From a virus: a DNA stretch of 39,874 nt. Positions 1-7,523 of this stretch are shown in pieces. Made by a program: the position numbers and the translations under genes. Location of the stretch: IMG/VR virus record IMGVR_UViG_3300044799_000032, positions 1 to 39,874 of that record. The stretch is one strand, 5' to 3'. Below the pieces are notes generated by a model. The model did no database searches and was not told the DNA's origin. It worked only from the letters and a program-made list of their open reading frames with translations. Every line of letters begins with the position of its first letter. The stretch's first letter is position 1.

Positions 1-127
1 GTGTCAAGTTCCTCAAACCACAGAATGCCGATGTAGCCGAACTGAGGCTTGATGCTTTTAATTTTCATTGGGTCGTCGGCGCCGCGGAAATAAATTTTCT
101 GCTGCGTCGGCAGGTACTCGATCTCGA
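1..127. repeat. Left copy of 127-bp terminal overlap
   Basis: Identical to 39748-39874 and in frame inside terL at both ends. An exact odd-length repeat of 127 nt equals a common maximal assembly k-mer, so it most likely marks a circularly closed contig rather than a biological terminal repeat. Confidence 0.9.
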
Positions 128-749
128 GCGGCGAGGTAGTGCACTTAAACTGCTCACGCAGCCCCAACTCGTTAATGGCCCACTGCAATTGCGAGAACAC
201 GCTGTCGCGCAATGTGTTGGCCACCTGGCGTACTGCCAGCGCATGCATGGTAGGATTGTTGACTAAAAGCCAGACGGTAACGAGTGAGACAAATGAGCTT
301 TTAGTAGAACCACGGCCTCCGTGGAAAACATACTCGGTGTGTTTGCGGTCGCGGATGTCGCGGTAAGCGTTTAAGAATGAGGGGGAAATAACGTCGGCTG
401 GCAGTGTAAGTAGCGTGGAGACCACGCTATCCCCAGTATTTGCATATTTTGCGTCGGGCACTTTGCCGTACCCGTATTCTAACAACGCCTTGCGCTCCCC
501 ACGGGTTAGCGCCATCCTCTTAATGAGGTCGTCCAATTTGGTTTTGTTATTCTTACCGGCGGACGTCTCCAAAAACTCTTGTATTTTGGCCTGCAGTGAG
601 GCCAGAGTGTCCACCTTGCGTGGTCTGCCCCCGGTCCATATATTAGGATCCCGGTCCTTACCCTTGCCCGGCTTGAATGGCGTCAGTTGCGGCGGTATAG
701 GCTTCTTAACCGGCAATTGATTATTATTTACGTTGGAATTATCAGTCAC
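1..749 (-). CDS. terL: Terminase large subunit with TerS-like N-terminal extension (5' part; gene continues at the other end)
   Basis: ATPase/nuclease motor that packages DNA into the prohead. Reading the minus strand from GTG at 749-747 gives one open frame that runs off position 1 and resumes at 39874 through the 127-bp overlap, about 534 residues in all. The Walker A loop GGRGSTKSS lies near residues 144-152 and Walker B (ILWFEELD) follows near residue 242. The first 120 or so residues precede the usual TerL start. They contain FKPGKGKDRDPN and GGRPRK, like the FKPGQSGNPxGRPK opening of DUF5681 small-terminase-type proteins, then LLEYGYGKVPD. No separate small terminase is visible, so this may be a TerS-TerL fusion (inference). 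GTG is the only start codon between the stop at 755-753 and an internal ATG at 515-513. No Shine-Dalgarno precedes it, but TATAAT lies at 763-758, so the transcript may be leaderless. Confidence 0.9.
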   Translation of the reverse strand, partial: MTDNSNVNNNQLPVKKPIPPQLTPFKPGKGKDRDPNIWTGGRPRKVDTLASLQAKIQEFLETSAGKNNKTKLDDLIKRMALTRGERKALLEYGYGKVPDAKYANTGDSVVSTLLTLPADVISPSFLNAYRDIRDRKHTEYVFHGGRGSTKSSFVSLVTVWLLVNNPTMHALAVRQVANTLRDSVFSQLQWAINELGLREQFKCTTSPLEIEYLPTQQKIYFRGADDPMKIKSIKPQFGYIGILWFEELD

Positions 750-757
750 ACATCAAT

Positions 758-763
758 TATAAC
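758..763 (-). promoter_or_regulatory. -10 element for terL
   Basis: The minus strand reads TATAAT at 763-758, followed by TGATGT and the GTG start. The predicted transcription start would fall at or almost on the start codon. The -35 region is occupied by the CCACAAATGTGG palindrome and has no good TTGACA match, which suggests an activator or phage factor. Confidence 0.5.
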
Positions 764-887
764 CACAAATGTGGGTGTGTGGCACCCTTTGTCCCCGCTC
801 CCGCGCACTTTGCCGCTGTAGGCACCTTCGTCTGGGCCATCCCATCCCAGCCATGCATTTATCTTATTATCTCACTTTAGTGAATTA

Positions 888-978
888 GGGTAAACTATAA
901 AACTAAAATATAGCTATATAGGAGGTTTACCCAAAACACGCATTGTGAGGAAGAAGGATAAACCCAAAGAGGGGTTTA
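888..978. promoter_or_regulatory. Repeated GTTTACCC-type operator sites
   Basis: GGGTAAAC (888-895) faces GTTTACCC (925-932), and TAAACCC (959-965) faces GGGTTTA (972-978). The two inverted pairs lie just upstream of the early promoter and of the RHH gene. RHH proteins bind short inverted or direct repeats as dimers or tetramers, so autoregulation is likely by inference. Confidence 0.5.
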
Positions 979-1003
979 CTTTTGAACAACTATTGATTAT
1001 AAT
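975..1003 (+). promoter_or_regulatory. Early promoter
   Basis: TTTACT (975-980), a 17-nt spacer and a perfect TATAAT (998-1003) give a sigma70-like promoter with a start near 1010, about 58 nt before the GTG of the RHH gene. The -35 hexamer overlaps the last operator-like repeat. Confidence 0.55.
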
Positions 1004-1067
1004 GTAACTACTTCATATTACACGACAGCCACGCGGGCGCGCACGCAATTCAGAGTAGGAGAAAAAT

Positions 1068-1253
1068 GTGCCCCTCAATAACAAACTTCCGTTCTACACC
1101 ACCACCATACGGATTGGAAAAGTAGAAAATAACGCGCTGAATAAATTGCGTGAGCGTGAGGGAATGACCCGGTCTGCATGGATCCGCTTCATTATTCGGA
1201 GGGAGTACGAGCAAGCATTCCCGGTCGTCAAGACGGCGGCCAAACATGAATGA
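1068..1253 (+). CDS. Small RHH (CopG/Arc-like) DNA-binding protein
   Basis: 61 residues with a strand (TTTIRI), then helix ENNALNKLREREG and helix TRSAWIRFIIRREYEQ, the ribbon-helix-helix pattern. The start is GTG at 1068 with AGGAGA at 1057-1062. The ATG at 1066 is in another frame and closes after about 19 codons. It is the first gene of the early arm, downstream of repeated inverted words that could be its operators, and its end overlaps the primase ATG by 8 nt. A transcriptional regulator of the divergent region is likely. Target and partner are not shown by the sequence. Confidence 0.7.
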   Translation: MPLNNKLPFYTTTIRIGKVENNALNKLREREGMTRSAWIRFIIRREYEQAFPVVKTAAKHE

Positions 1254-3438
1254 GCAACTAACTCATTTACTTGGTCCCGAAACTTCTTTTCCCGCGCAAC
1301 TTATTCCGCTAGAGGATAGGTTCTATTTTAATAAGGAGATAGCAGGCAAGAAGCCAAAAATGAAAGAGTGGCAGACTTCTGGATCCAACAAAATTACTGC
1401 CGTTGAAAAGTGGGAGAAACAGTTTCCTGGTTGCAACTGGGGAATGATTTGTGGGCAACCTTCAAAGGTGCTTGTCATCGACATCGATACGAAACACGAC
1501 GGCGTGGCCAATTGGAAAAAGTTTTCACGCGGTAAGTCGCTTCCTGATACTACTGAAGTTTTTACCGGTAGTGGTGGAACGCATTTGTATTTTCAGTATC
1601 CCGACTTTGAGGTGCATAAGGCTCGGCTTCTTCCGGGTGTTGATATTCGTGGTGATGGGAAGCAAGTAGTAATCCCGCCCTCCATTCACGTAAGCGGAAA
1701 TGCGTACCGGTGGGTCCACCCGCCGTGGGTTATTCCGCCCGCCGAGATGCCTGATTGGTTATTGGCCGCGATCACAAAAGATGGTGATGGCGATGAATAT
1801 TCTCCACCTGGGGCCGATGTTCCTGAGGGCAAACGAAATGACTCCATATATCATACTGCTAAAGTTATGGCAGAGGCGGGGTCCAGCCATAATTTTATCT
1901 TAGACTACATGATGTTTTGGCGGGATAAGAATATGCCAGGCTTCCCAGATGAGGAAGTGGTATCAGCAGTTGCCAGCGCATGCAAACTGGCTGCTGAACA
2001 TCGCAAGAAGCAGGATAAGCGTGTGTCTGCCGTTGAAATGCGCCGGACCGATGCCGACAATGCTGAGATGTTTACCAGCACGTACAAAAATAAAATTCGA
2101 TATGTGCATGGAATGGGTTGGCATGTGTGGAACGAAAATATATGGGTGCCGGACGACGACACCGCAATGATTACCACCCTCGCTGTGGAAATGATGGTGC
2201 GCATTCGTGGTGAGGCGCTCGAGGAGGCCACCGCCCCAGGTCGGCACGATGCTGCACTCGCAAGAGCGGCGTGGGCTGACGCCTCCCTCAATTCCTCCCG
2301 GCTTAAGGCAATTATCTCCCTTGCTTCGATGAATGAAGTAATTCGCCTTGATGTTAAGGAACTAAATGCCGCCCCAACCATACATTACCTAAGCGTTGAG
2401 GGCGGGATGGTTGATCTTCGCACCGGTGAATTTCTGCAGGCTAATCCAAAACTCAATATTACCTACTCCACTAATGTTCCATATAAACCAGATGCAAAAT
2501 GTCCATTTTGGTTAAAGACACTCCGCCTCGCACTGAATAATAATGAACAACTTATCAATTATATGCAGCGCGCAATTGGTTACTCCCTTACAGGATCCAT
2601 TTCTGAGCAGTGTTTCTTTATTTGCTGGGGCGAGTCCGGCAATAATGGTAAGTCCACTATTATGGAGACGCTGCATAAATTACTTGGGACGTACGCACAA
2701 ACAATAGACATGCGGGTGTTACTCCAGGTTGGTAATGGTGATTTGAATAATCGCACTCAAAGCAGTCTCGCGCGCTTACCGGGCACACGGATGGTAGCAG
2801 TAAGTGAGGCCGAAGAAAATAACTGGCTAAGCGAGTCGTACGTAAAGGTCGCCACTGGTGGTGATGGAATAGAAGTGTGTAAGAAGTACCAGGAGCCGTT
2901 CACCTACATTCCGCAGTTTAAGCTTTGGATGCGCACCAATGAACGGCCGCGAATTAAAAGCACAACAGAACCGATTTGGCGCCGTGTGAAACTTATTCCC
3001 TTCATTCACGAAATACCATTGGAGCAGCGCATGAGGCGCGACGACGTGGACGCAAAACTACAGGCAGAATTTCCCGGTATTCTTGCATGGTGTGTGCAAG
3101 GTGCAATAGAGTGGTATAAGAATGGGCTGCAGGATCCTGAAGATGTAAAGAATGCAGTTGCTGAATACCGGGGTGACATGGACGTAGTGAAACAATTCTT
3201 TACGGACTGCACCGTCCTTGACGATAAAATGTCAGTGGGGCGGATAGAATTATTTCAAATATTCAATGCGTGGGGCAAGGAAAATGGTTATAAGCTTTAC
3301 ATGACTAACAAGGCTTTCAGTTGTAAGGTTGCGAAATATGTTGGAAACAGTGAAAAGATAATGACAGGCGGGCAGTTTAAGTGGAGTGGTCTTGGTCTAA
3401 ACGAATATGCGAAAGGTTTACTAATGGGAGCATTTTAA
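1246..3438 (+). CDS. Bifunctional primase-polymerase / SF3 helicase (P4/D5-type)
   Basis: Replication initiator of 730 residues that should prime and unwind phage DNA. The N-terminal PrimPol domain shows the metal motif VIDID (residues 77-81), GGTHLYF (110-116) and VDIRGDG (132-138) with the following PPS. The middle holds a primase C-terminal/D5_N-like region. The SF3 ATPase has Walker A GESGNNGKST (about 462-471), a Walker B-like MVAVSEAEE (about 515) and the arginine-rich MRTNERPRIKS/WRRVKLIPF segment. The length fits phage/plasmid P4-type primases (TIGR01613-like). It is the only helicase I see, so with the family A polymerase it probably forms the core replisome. It ends TAATG, coupled to the next gene. 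Confidence 0.93.
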   Translation: MNEQLTHLLGPETSFPAQLIPLEDRFYFNKEIAGKKPKMKEWQTSGSNKITAVEKWEKQFPGCNWGMICGQPSKVLVIDIDTKHDGVANWKKFSRGKSLPDTTEVFTGSGGTHLYFQYPDFEVHKARLLPGVDIRGDGKQVVIPPSIHVSGNAYRWVHPPWVIPPAEMPDWLLAAITKDGDGDEYSPPGADVPEGKRNDSIYHTAKVMAEAGSSHNFILDYMMFWRDKNMPGFPDEEVVSAVASACKLAAEHRKKQDKRVSAVEMRRTDADNAEMFTSTYKNKIRYVHGMGWHVWNENIWVPDDDTAMITTLAVEMMVRIRGEALEEATAPGRHDAALARAAWADASLNSSRLKAIISLASMNEVIRLDVKELNAAPTIHYLSVEGGMVDLRTGEFLQANPKLNITYSTNVPYKPDAKCPFWLKTLRLALNNNEQLINYMQRAIGYSLTGSISEQCFFICWGESGNNGKSTIMETLHKLLGTYAQTIDMRVLLQVGNGDLNNRTQSSLARLPGTRMVAVSEAEENNWLSESYVKVATGGDGIEVCKKYQEPFTYIPQFKLWMRTNERPRIKSTTEPIWRRVKLIPFIHEIPLEQRMRRDDVDAKLQAEFPGILAWCVQGAIEWYKNGLQDPEDVKNAVAEYRGDMDVVKQFFTDCTVLDDKMSVGRIELFQIFNAWGKENGYKLYMTNKAFSCKVAKYVGNSEKIMTGGQFKWSGLGLNEYAKGLLMGAF

Positions 3439-3842
3439 TGAGAAATTATGGCGTCCGGTCTATTCCAACACTATATCATAACTGCGTATTTCGTTCCCGT
3501 CTCTAGGCGCGGTGGGCAGTATATTTTGATGCGATGAAAATATGTTGGTGGTATGAGCCGAAATTATTCACTCTTTTAGATGGCTCGTGGTATCGACCAG
3601 ACTTTTGTCTGGGCGCAGGCATGCGCTTATGGGCAGAAGTAAAACCAACAGCTTTTACACATGTTGAATTTGATAAGGCGTACCAAATTTCAAGGCCTAT
3701 CGTTTTACTTGTTGGTCTACCGAATGATTGCAAGTATAGGTTAATCCACGGTGAAGACTCTTTTATTGAATTGAGAACGAGTAGTTCAACACAAATGGAC
3801 GTTATTGTGGCATGTGACGCGGCCGAGACCGCTCGATTTTAA
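3438..3842 (+). pseudogene. PD-(D/E)XK-like phage protein interrupted by in-frame TAG
   Basis: ATG at 3438 (overlapping the primase TAA) opens 22 codons ending FRSRL, then TAG at 3504-3506, then ARWAVYFDA and on in the same frame to TAA at 3842. Together they match a widespread small phage family with an opening FRSRLEARWAxFFD and a later YRPDF...WAEVK, a PD-(D/E)XK-type core. Here YRPDF and AEVK are intact. The amber sits exactly where the family carries Glu. The downstream part could restart at ATG 3534 (102 residues), but no good ribosome site precedes it. The choices are a broken gene, a sequencing error, a suppressor-dependent allele or programmed readthrough. TAG ends other genes here (4989, 7503, 18372), so general reassignment is unlikely. 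Confidence 0.7.
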
Positions 3843-3865
3843 CTTGATTAATAAGGAGCAAATAA

Positions 3866-4159
3866 ATGAATAAAAGACTAACCGGTGCGCAATTAGAAAG
3901 ACTTATTTATTGCTACAACATTAGTAGAAATAGTGGTGAGATTGGTTTACTCGTTTACGTGAAGGAAATTGGTAATGTTGATTATTTGCCTATCTTAATA
4001 GAATTAGTAGAATTGCGCCAACAGGTGAGAGCTTGGCGAGAAAGTGCGGCCGACCTTTCGGCTTTCATACAAACAGAGTATGAACACAGAAATATGGAGG
4101 GTATATGCGCGCTTAATGACTACCAAAGGTTGCGTAAGAAATATCCGAGGAATGAATGA
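3866..4159 (+). CDS. Hypothetical helical protein
   Basis: 97 residues, not recognised. AAGGAG lies about 8 nt before the ATG. The middle is predicted helical (ILIELVELRQQVRAWRESAADLSAF) and may pair as a coiled coil. The end overlaps the next ATG by 4 nt (ATGA), so it belongs to the early operon of small accessory genes. No catalytic motif or membrane segment is visible. Confidence 0.65.
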   Translation: MNKRLTGAQLERLIYCYNISRNSGEIGLLVYVKEIGNVDYLPILIELVELRQQVRAWRESAADLSAFIQTEYEHRNMEGICALNDYQRLRKKYPRNE

Positions 4160-4494
4160 GTAAAAGTCCTGACCGCCTAATGGCCGCCTCAAAACAAAGA
4201 AAAATGGACGACATGCTGCATATAACATTCGTTGACGAGGTGCCGCGCAGAATAACCATTGATGACTGGATGAAAATGAAACGGCCACTGTTGCCCGCAC
4301 GTAGACTATCTAAGAACGGCGGCATTCACTTCCAAAACTTATGGGCTAACGGCGTGAGTAGAATCCACTGTCTTGACCTAGTCAACATAGGGTTTACTGA
4401 GTTGGGTGGGGCGATCTCGTTTCACCTGACTGTGCTGAACTTCAAATTATTTATGTACTTAACAAAAGGAGACTGTGATGAAAAAGCTGTTTAA
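4156..4494 (+). CDS. Hypothetical protein
   Basis: 112 residues, charged and basic in the first half, with no recognised domain. It starts in the ATGA overlap with the preceding gene. Its last codons contain the AAGGAG ribosome site and the start of the following 40-residue zinc-ribbon gene (overlap 4478-4494), a sign of tight translational coupling. Function unknown. Confidence 0.6.
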   Translation: MSKSPDRLMAASKQRKMDDMLHITFVDEVPRRITIDDWMKMKRPLLPARRLSKNGGIHFQNLWANGVSRIHCLDLVNIGFTELGGAISFHLTVLNFKLFMYLTKGDCDEKAV

Positions 4495-4600
4495 GAAATT
4501 AGTGTGTGCAATCAGGGGTCATAAGTGGGCGACCTTCTGTACTACGCCCGTCAGCCACATTTGTAAACGGTGTGGTCTTGACGACCAGGAAGCAAAATGA
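4478..4600 (+). CDS. Small zinc-ribbon protein (DUF1660-like)
   Basis: 40 residues. ATG at 4478 has AAAGGAG 6 nt upstream. It holds a GHKW motif after a basic amphipathic start, then two cysteines followed by CKRCG, as in DUF1660-type prophage proteins (xxLxGHKW...CxxCG). Likely a structural zinc site; role unknown. Its TGA overlaps the ATG of the next gene. Confidence 0.6.
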   Translation: MKKLFKKLVCAIRGHKWATFCTTPVSHICKRCGLDDQEAK

Positions 4601-4818
4601 TAGAACAATATGAACATCATGGAAGTGTGGTTAGCGTACAATCACACTTAAAAGGAAAGCATCAAGAACACTGTTTATGCTGGCAGAATTGTGCACACTT
4701 TAAATTAGATGATCGTAAAAATAACTGCCAGATTGCAAACATTCTTTTTGCTATTGATGTGGCGTTTGATTTAGTCACACCTGTTTGGGAATGTTCTAAA
4801 TACAATGAAGGAGACTAA
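4597..4818 (+). CDS. Conserved Cys-rich small phage protein
   Basis: 73 residues with KGKHQEHCLCWQNC, NNCQIAN and TPVWEC. This spacing of a HxxHCxCWxxC knuckle and two later cysteines recurs in small phage proteins of unknown function and suggests a zinc-binding fold. It starts in an ATGA overlap and is followed directly (TAAATG) by another Cys-rich protein. The role is not known. Confidence 0.65.
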   Translation: MIEQYEHHGSVVSVQSHLKGKHQEHCLCWQNCAHFKLDDRKNNCQIANILFAIDVAFDLVTPVWECSKYNEGD

Positions 4819-4989
4819 ATGACCGAACACGAACACTGCTGGCACCCCGCCCCCAAGCAGAACACGAAGGTAGTGTGCTGTTACTGTGGGATGAAGGTAG
4901 CGCGCGCGGCCGACGACAATCTTGTCGTGGCGAAAATCGACGTGACCTCGAATGACCATGGCATATACTGCCCGAATAAGGGAGAATAG
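4819..4989 (+). CDS. Small zinc-ribbon protein
   Basis: 56 residues with ATG right after the preceding TAA and AAGGAG inside the previous gene. Residues EHCWHP, VVCCYCGMK and IYCPNK supply up to five Cys plus His, a probable single zinc ribbon. It ends with TAG, which shows that amber is used as a normal stop in this genome. Function unknown; it lies just before the DNA methyltransferase. Confidence 0.6.
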   Translation: MTEHEHCWHPAPKQNTKVVCCYCGMKVARAADDNLVVAKIDVTSNDHGIYCPNKGE

Positions 4990-4999
4990 AAGTAAATAA

Positions 5000-5545
5000 A
5001 TGATGAAACTCCACAATGAAAACTGCTGGTTAAATGTGTGCAAAATGGCGGATAAGAGTGTGGACTGCATTATTACAGATCCGCCGTACGATGAACCATT
5101 AGATATTGAACAACTAAAGCGAGTGTGCGCCGGAAATATTATAGTTTTCTGCAATCCACTGTATAGGTTCTTTCAGCCGGATGAAATTGCGTACTGGGTT
5201 AAAACACCATCCACTAAAAACTATTCCCGTGGCCTTGGTCATTTCGTTGAGGAAATACTTATTTTGCGCGGGCCAATATTCAATCCTTTGCACTGGTCGC
5301 AAATGACTGGGGTGTACGATGATCGATTAGTATATAAACCAACTCACCCGTACGAGAAACCGCTATCCCTCGTAGAACGATTAGTGCGAATCTATTCATT
5401 TCATCACGACATTGTGATGGATCCATTTATGGGAAGTGGAACAACTGGTGTAGCGTGCAAAAATCTTGGTAGGAATTTTATTGGTTATGAAAGTGACCAA
5501 GATTATTTTAATTTAGCTAAAAATAGAATTGAAATAGGAGACTAA
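5000..5545 (+). CDS. DNA methyltransferase, beta class (N6-adenine or N4-cytosine)
   Basis: 181 residues. It transfers methyl from SAM to an exocyclic amino group of a base in DNA. Motif IV, TDPPY (about residues 26-30), comes before motif I (DPFMGSGTTG, near 140), and the protein ends with a SAM-pocket segment (FIGYESDQDYF). This is the beta-class order of Pfam N6_N4_Mtase. DPPY favours adenine, but N4-cytosine enzymes cannot be excluded. It is short and has no obvious long target-recognition domain. No restriction partner is nearby, so it is a solitary phage methylase, probably protecting phage DNA. The adjacent ATG at 5003 is an equally possible start. Confidence 0.88.
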   Translation: MMKLHNENCWLNVCKMADKSVDCIITDPPYDEPLDIEQLKRVCAGNIIVFCNPLYRFFQPDEIAYWVKTPSTKNYSRGLGHFVEEILILRGPIFNPLHWSQMTGVYDDRLVYKPTHPYEKPLSLVERLVRIYSFHHDIVMDPFMGSGTTGVACKNLGRNFIGYESDQDYFNLAKNRIEIGD

Positions 5546-5546
5546 A

Positions 5547-5747
5547 ATGGAAGAGCAACATGTTTACACACATAACGAGAACGACCACGTGTCCGTCAAC
5601 CTCAGTGTTGAACGCAACACAAAGGGCTACAACTATTCCGCCACCGTTGTGAATGCCAAATCAGTGGAGGATGGTATGGTACTAATTAAGAACGCCATCA
5701 AATTGCTGGAATTTGAGTATGGCAAGAAGGATGAGGCCGCTGGATGA
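5547..5747 (+). CDS. Hypothetical protein
   Basis: 66 residues, with AGGAG just upstream of ATG 5547. A beta-rich first half (VSVNLSVERN...YNYSATVVNA) and a C-terminal helix (VLIKNAIKLLEFEYGKK) resemble small phage proteins found beside ssDNA-binding or methylase genes, but I cannot assign it. It sits between two DNA methyltransferases and overlaps the second by 4 nt. Confidence 0.6.
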   Translation: MEEQHVYTHNENDHVSVNLSVERNTKGYNYSATVVNAKSVEDGMVLIKNAIKLLEFEYGKKDEAAG

Positions 5748-6283
5748 TGTTGCCTTTTCCAAACAAGAAGTACCAAATAATTTATGCTGATCCGCCGTGG
5801 TCTTATGCTGACAAGGCGAGCGCTGGGAAGCGTGGTGCGATTTACAAATATCCAGTTATGAGTCAAACTGCTATTGAAAACCTCCCAGTGAATACTATTT
5901 GTGACGCGGACTGCGCGCTGTTTTTATGGGTAACCATGCCTATGCTGAGCGGGTGCTGGGACCTAATTACCAAATGGGGGTTTACATATAAAACGGTAGC
6001 ATTCACATGGGTAAAAAGAAATAGACGAATGCCTACGTGGTTTTGGGGTATGGGTAATTGGACGCGCGCCAATCCAGAACTATGTTTGCTGGCTATTAAA
6101 GGGAAGATAAGGCGCGCGGACGCTTCCGTCCACTCTATTGTTGATACTGCAATAAGAGAACATTCAAGAAAACCAGATGAAGTTCGAGAAAGGATTGTTA
6201 AACTTATGGGTGATTTACCGCGTATAGAATTATTTGCAAGAATTAAAACTCCAGGGTGGGACGTGTGGGGAGATGAGGTGTAA
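5744..6283 (+). CDS. MT-A70 family DNA N6-adenine methyltransferase
   Basis: 179 residues. Motif IV is ADPPW near residues 15-19, followed by TAIENLPVNTI and CALFLWVTMPML, the typical MT-A70 core. FTYKTVAFTWVK, GNWTRANPELCLLAIKGK and ELFARIKTPGWDVWGDEV complete the family signature. It should methylate adenine N6 in DNA. With the DPPY enzyme the phage has two unrelated amino-methylases, usually a sign of broad anti-restriction. It overlaps the previous gene (ATGATG/TGA) and is followed after one base by the nuclease gene. Confidence 0.92.
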   Translation: MMLPFPNKKYQIIYADPPWSYADKASAGKRGAIYKYPVMSQTAIENLPVNTICDADCALFLWVTMPMLSGCWDLITKWGFTYKTVAFTWVKRNRRMPTWFWGMGNWTRANPELCLLAIKGKIRRADASVHSIVDTAIREHSRKPDEVRERIVKLMGDLPRIELFARIKTPGWDVWGDEV

Positions 6284-6284
6284 T

Positions 6285-6998
6285 ATGGACCACCTCTCCT
6301 ACTCGTCAATCAACACGTTCACCAAGTGCCCGCGCCAGTGGTGGGTCGGCTATGTCCGGGGTGTGAGAACGCCATCCTCGCCCGCCCAGGTGTACGGCAC
6401 CGCCGTCCACACCGTATTGGAGGATATGTTCTCTGGTAAGGAGGTGGACGTCAAGCGTGCCGTCAACATGGCGATAATGAAGGCCGGGAAGGTGGGCACC
6501 AGAATGAGTGGGCTGCTGGACGTAGCCGCGACCGTTGACGATATTAATTCAGTACTAATGGATCCATCAGTCAGCTCGTTGCTCGCTGGGATTGTGGTCG
6601 ACCCAGGCGGAGTAGAAGTTAAGGTAGACTTTGCAGTTGAGGGCGTGCCGATCCCCGTCATTGGATTTGTGGATGTGGTCCAGGCCAACGGTGTGCCAAT
6701 GGATATTAAAACATCGGCTACCGACTGGGATGAGGACCGCGCCAGCCGGGAAACCCAACCGTTATTCTACCTGCGGGGCCTAAACGCGGCAACCGACGAG
6801 TTCGACTTTTTAATATGGGTTAAGAACGCCCTGATGCCCCACATGTACATAGTGCGCAACCACTATCCCGACTTCACCACGCGGGTGGACAAGATGGTGC
6901 TTGATGCTTGGACGGGAATGCAATTGTACATGGATCCAAAAGTGATGCCCCCAGCGTGCAACAATGCACGGTGTGGGTGTAAGAAGTTAAAAGTGTAA
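6285..6998 (+). CDS. PD-(D/E)XK exonuclease, RecB/Cas4-like
   Basis: 237 residues from ATG 6285; the longer frame upstream lies in the methylase gene. It opens with SYSSINTFTKCPRQWW, the N-terminal motif of RecB/AddB/Cas4 nucleases. GTAVHTVLE follows, then the catalytic GFVDVV...MDIKTS (D and D-x-K), then QPLFYLRGL (motif QxxxY). The C-terminus has CNNARCGC, which with the early Cys could hold an iron-sulphur cluster as in Cas4/AddB, although the spacing is unusual. A role in recombination or DNA end processing near the replication genes is likely. Confidence 0.88.
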   Translation: MDHLSYSSINTFTKCPRQWWVGYVRGVRTPSSPAQVYGTAVHTVLEDMFSGKEVDVKRAVNMAIMKAGKVGTRMSGLLDVAATVDDINSVLMDPSVSSLLAGIVVDPGGVEVKVDFAVEGVPIPVIGFVDVVQANGVPMDIKTSATDWDEDRASRETQPLFYLRGLNAATDEFDFLIWVKNALMPHMYIVRNHYPDFTTRVDKMVLDAWTGMQLYMDPKVMPPACNNARCGCKKLKV

Positions 6999-7008
6999 GG
7001 AGGAACAA

Positions 7009-7503
7009 ATGAAACTTAACGATCACGTTCAAACCCCTTATGGCCTCGGCACCGTCAACGGCAACACCGAGGACGGCCGCGTCATTGTCCGGCTGCCGGT
7101 AAACGACATAACAAGTCCGCACCTGCCAGAGTCATTTGGTACACCCCACGCTGTGGGGTCCGGACTGTGGGACTTTTCGCCGGACGAGGTCACCGTCGTC
7201 GACCATGTAAGCACTGACGGCGGGGCGCTGCATAAAAAGCGGCGCGCGCGGTACCAGCCAAGTGAGCACCCCCCGGTAGTGCAAGACGTGGTTGTGGAAA
7301 AGCACACAGCTGTTAAGGCCATGGCTCCGCCACCCGCCGGTGAGGGGTTTTCCAAAATGCTGCGGCGCCTCCATGCCGAGGGCAAGCCAGAGGATGATAT
7401 ATATGAGGCGGCGGTGCTACACGTGAAGTTTGCTGGTGACGCAAAGAAGGCGCGGGCCTACGCGTCCTCCTTCCTTAGAAAATTACGCCAGGAAAAGAAT
7501 TAG
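7009..7503 (+). CDS. Hypothetical protein with SH3-like N-terminus
   Basis: 164 residues preceded by AAGGAGGA. The first 65 residues (VQTPYGLGTVNG...GRVIVRLP...FSPDEVTVV) look like a small beta-barrel of the KOW/SH3 kind seen in nucleic-acid-binding proteins. A basic Pro-rich linker and a helical tail (GFSKMLRRLHAEGKPEDDIYE) follow. No catalytic site. A nucleic-acid role is inference. It ends with TAG and begins a 420-bp gene-poor stretch. Confidence 0.65.
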   Translation: MKLNDHVQTPYGLGTVNGNTEDGRVIVRLPVNDITSPHLPESFGTPHAVGSGLWDFSPDEVTVVDHVSTDGGALHKKRRARYQPSEHPPVVQDVVVEKHTAVKAMAPPPAGEGFSKMLRRLHAEGKPEDDIYEAAVLHVKFAGDAKKARAYASSFLRKLRQEKN

Positions 7504-7523
7504 CGTGCCAACGTGCACCAAAC

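Larger units (their letters stand above)
750..1067. promoter_or_regulatory. Divergent early/late control region
   Basis: This 318-bp gene-free stretch separates the leftward terL from the rightward RHH gene. It contains a perfect TATAAT on each strand (763-758 minus, 998-1003 plus) and the palindrome CCACAAATGTGG (763-774). It also has an inverted pair GGGTG/CACCC (773-777/783-787). An AT-rich core holds the 12-bp palindrome ATATAGCTATAT (908-919), and there are four copies of a GTTTACCC-type word in alternating orientation. The architecture suits a transcription switch and possibly an origin, next to the primase. I saw no longer open frame here. Confidence 0.7.

Noticed and set aside
1-127. 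True direct terminal repeat
   Set aside because: Length equals an assembly k-mer and lies inside terL; circular closure is the simpler explanation.
415-720. Plus-strand frame of 101 codons in the first 720 bases
   Set aside because: Shadow of terL on the opposite strand; no ribosome site, while the minus-strand frame has TerL motifs.
1066-1125. ATG at 1066 as start of the RHH gene
   Set aside because: It is out of frame and closes after about 19 codons; the GTG at 1068 gives the RHH protein.
3504-3506. Genome-wide TAG reassignment
   Set aside because: TAG ends other genes in a normal way (4989, 7503, 18372), and no further in-frame TAG inside a conserved gene was seen.
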